Source: Burkholderiales bacterium Ga0077544
GTDB lineage: Bacteria > Pseudomonadota > Gammaproteobacteria > Burkholderiales > Burkholderiaceae_D
Direction: 5' to 3'
DNA: 64,000 nt
Assembly (NCBI GenBank): GCA_001464355.1
Contig: LNEU01000033.1
Coordinates: 489,637-553,636 of the forward strand
The translations under genes were made by a program, and so were the position numbers. Positions 63,996 through 64,000 of the stretch are shown in pieces; within the stretch, counting starts at the first letter, position 1, and each line of letters opens with the position of its first letter. Below the pieces are notes generated by a model that was not told the DNA's origin, ran no database searches, and saw only the letters and a list, made by a program, of their open reading frames with translations.

Positions 63996-64000
63996 CTCAT

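Noticed and set aside
1..64000. CRISPR arrays or cas genes
   Set aside because: No regular repeat-spacer pattern or cas motif was seen on reading both strands.

Overview
The window looks like a chromosome segment of a betaproteobacterium, probably Burkholderiales/Oxalobacteraceae (Herminiimonas-Janthinobacterium type). This is inferred from gene order (rpe-gph-trpE-trpG-trpD-trpC, a ccmABCDEFGHI operon, apaG-mltA) and protein similarity by eye, not from a search. Core blocks flank about 38 kb of accessory DNA.

Layout. 1-5972 (+): end of a ccmA-like gene, then ccmB to ccmI, the cytochrome c maturation operon, with ATGA/GTGA overlaps at most junctions. 6233-8214 (-): two tandem paralogous AraC-family regulators. 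8724-12743 (-): purL. 12758-17334 (-): a tightly packed five-gene operon (DedA-rhodanese fusion, redoxin, DM13 protein, MFS carrier, alpha/beta hydrolase-OsmC fusion) whose last stop codon lies 14 bp before the purL start. 17817-36591: a mosaic of redox/electrophile-stress genes (GAF-GGDEF cyclase, two MarR regulators with a C-terminal four-cysteine cluster, a DUF417/RclC-like membrane protein, GlcG/HbpS-like protein, quinone-oxidoreductase-like dehydrogenase, nu-class GST, CorA, CDF transporter, MsrB, MsrA, a divergent MsrA, a RidA-like protein, glutathione reductase), plus a divergent glutaminyl-tRNA synthetase paralogue. Spacers are long and hold gene remnants. A 13-bp near-palindrome, ATGAYTSARTCAT, recurs at least six times in this mosaic and near the AraC pair, and suggests a shared regulon.

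36803-37570 is an internally deleted IS3-family element. 37825-50847 is a genomic island next to tRNA-Phe (51094-51169): a four-gene operon with a HAD-like protein, an IS21 remnant, a three-gene envelope module (VWA protein, five-TM membrane protein, OmpA-like lipoprotein), orphan genes, a large serine recombinase and a tyrosine integrase beside the tRNA.

51327-63728 is core again: UbiH-type monooxygenase, dsbC, M61 peptidase, trpC/D/G/E with a Trp-rich leader peptide and attenuator, gph, rpe, apaG, mltA and an enoyl-CoA hydratase. The last 270 bases hold two strong sigma70-like promoters pointing right, possibly toward an rRNA operon beyond the window.

The two most promising undescribed items are the dispersed operator linking the stress genes and the OmpA/membrane/VWA module in the tRNA-Phe island.
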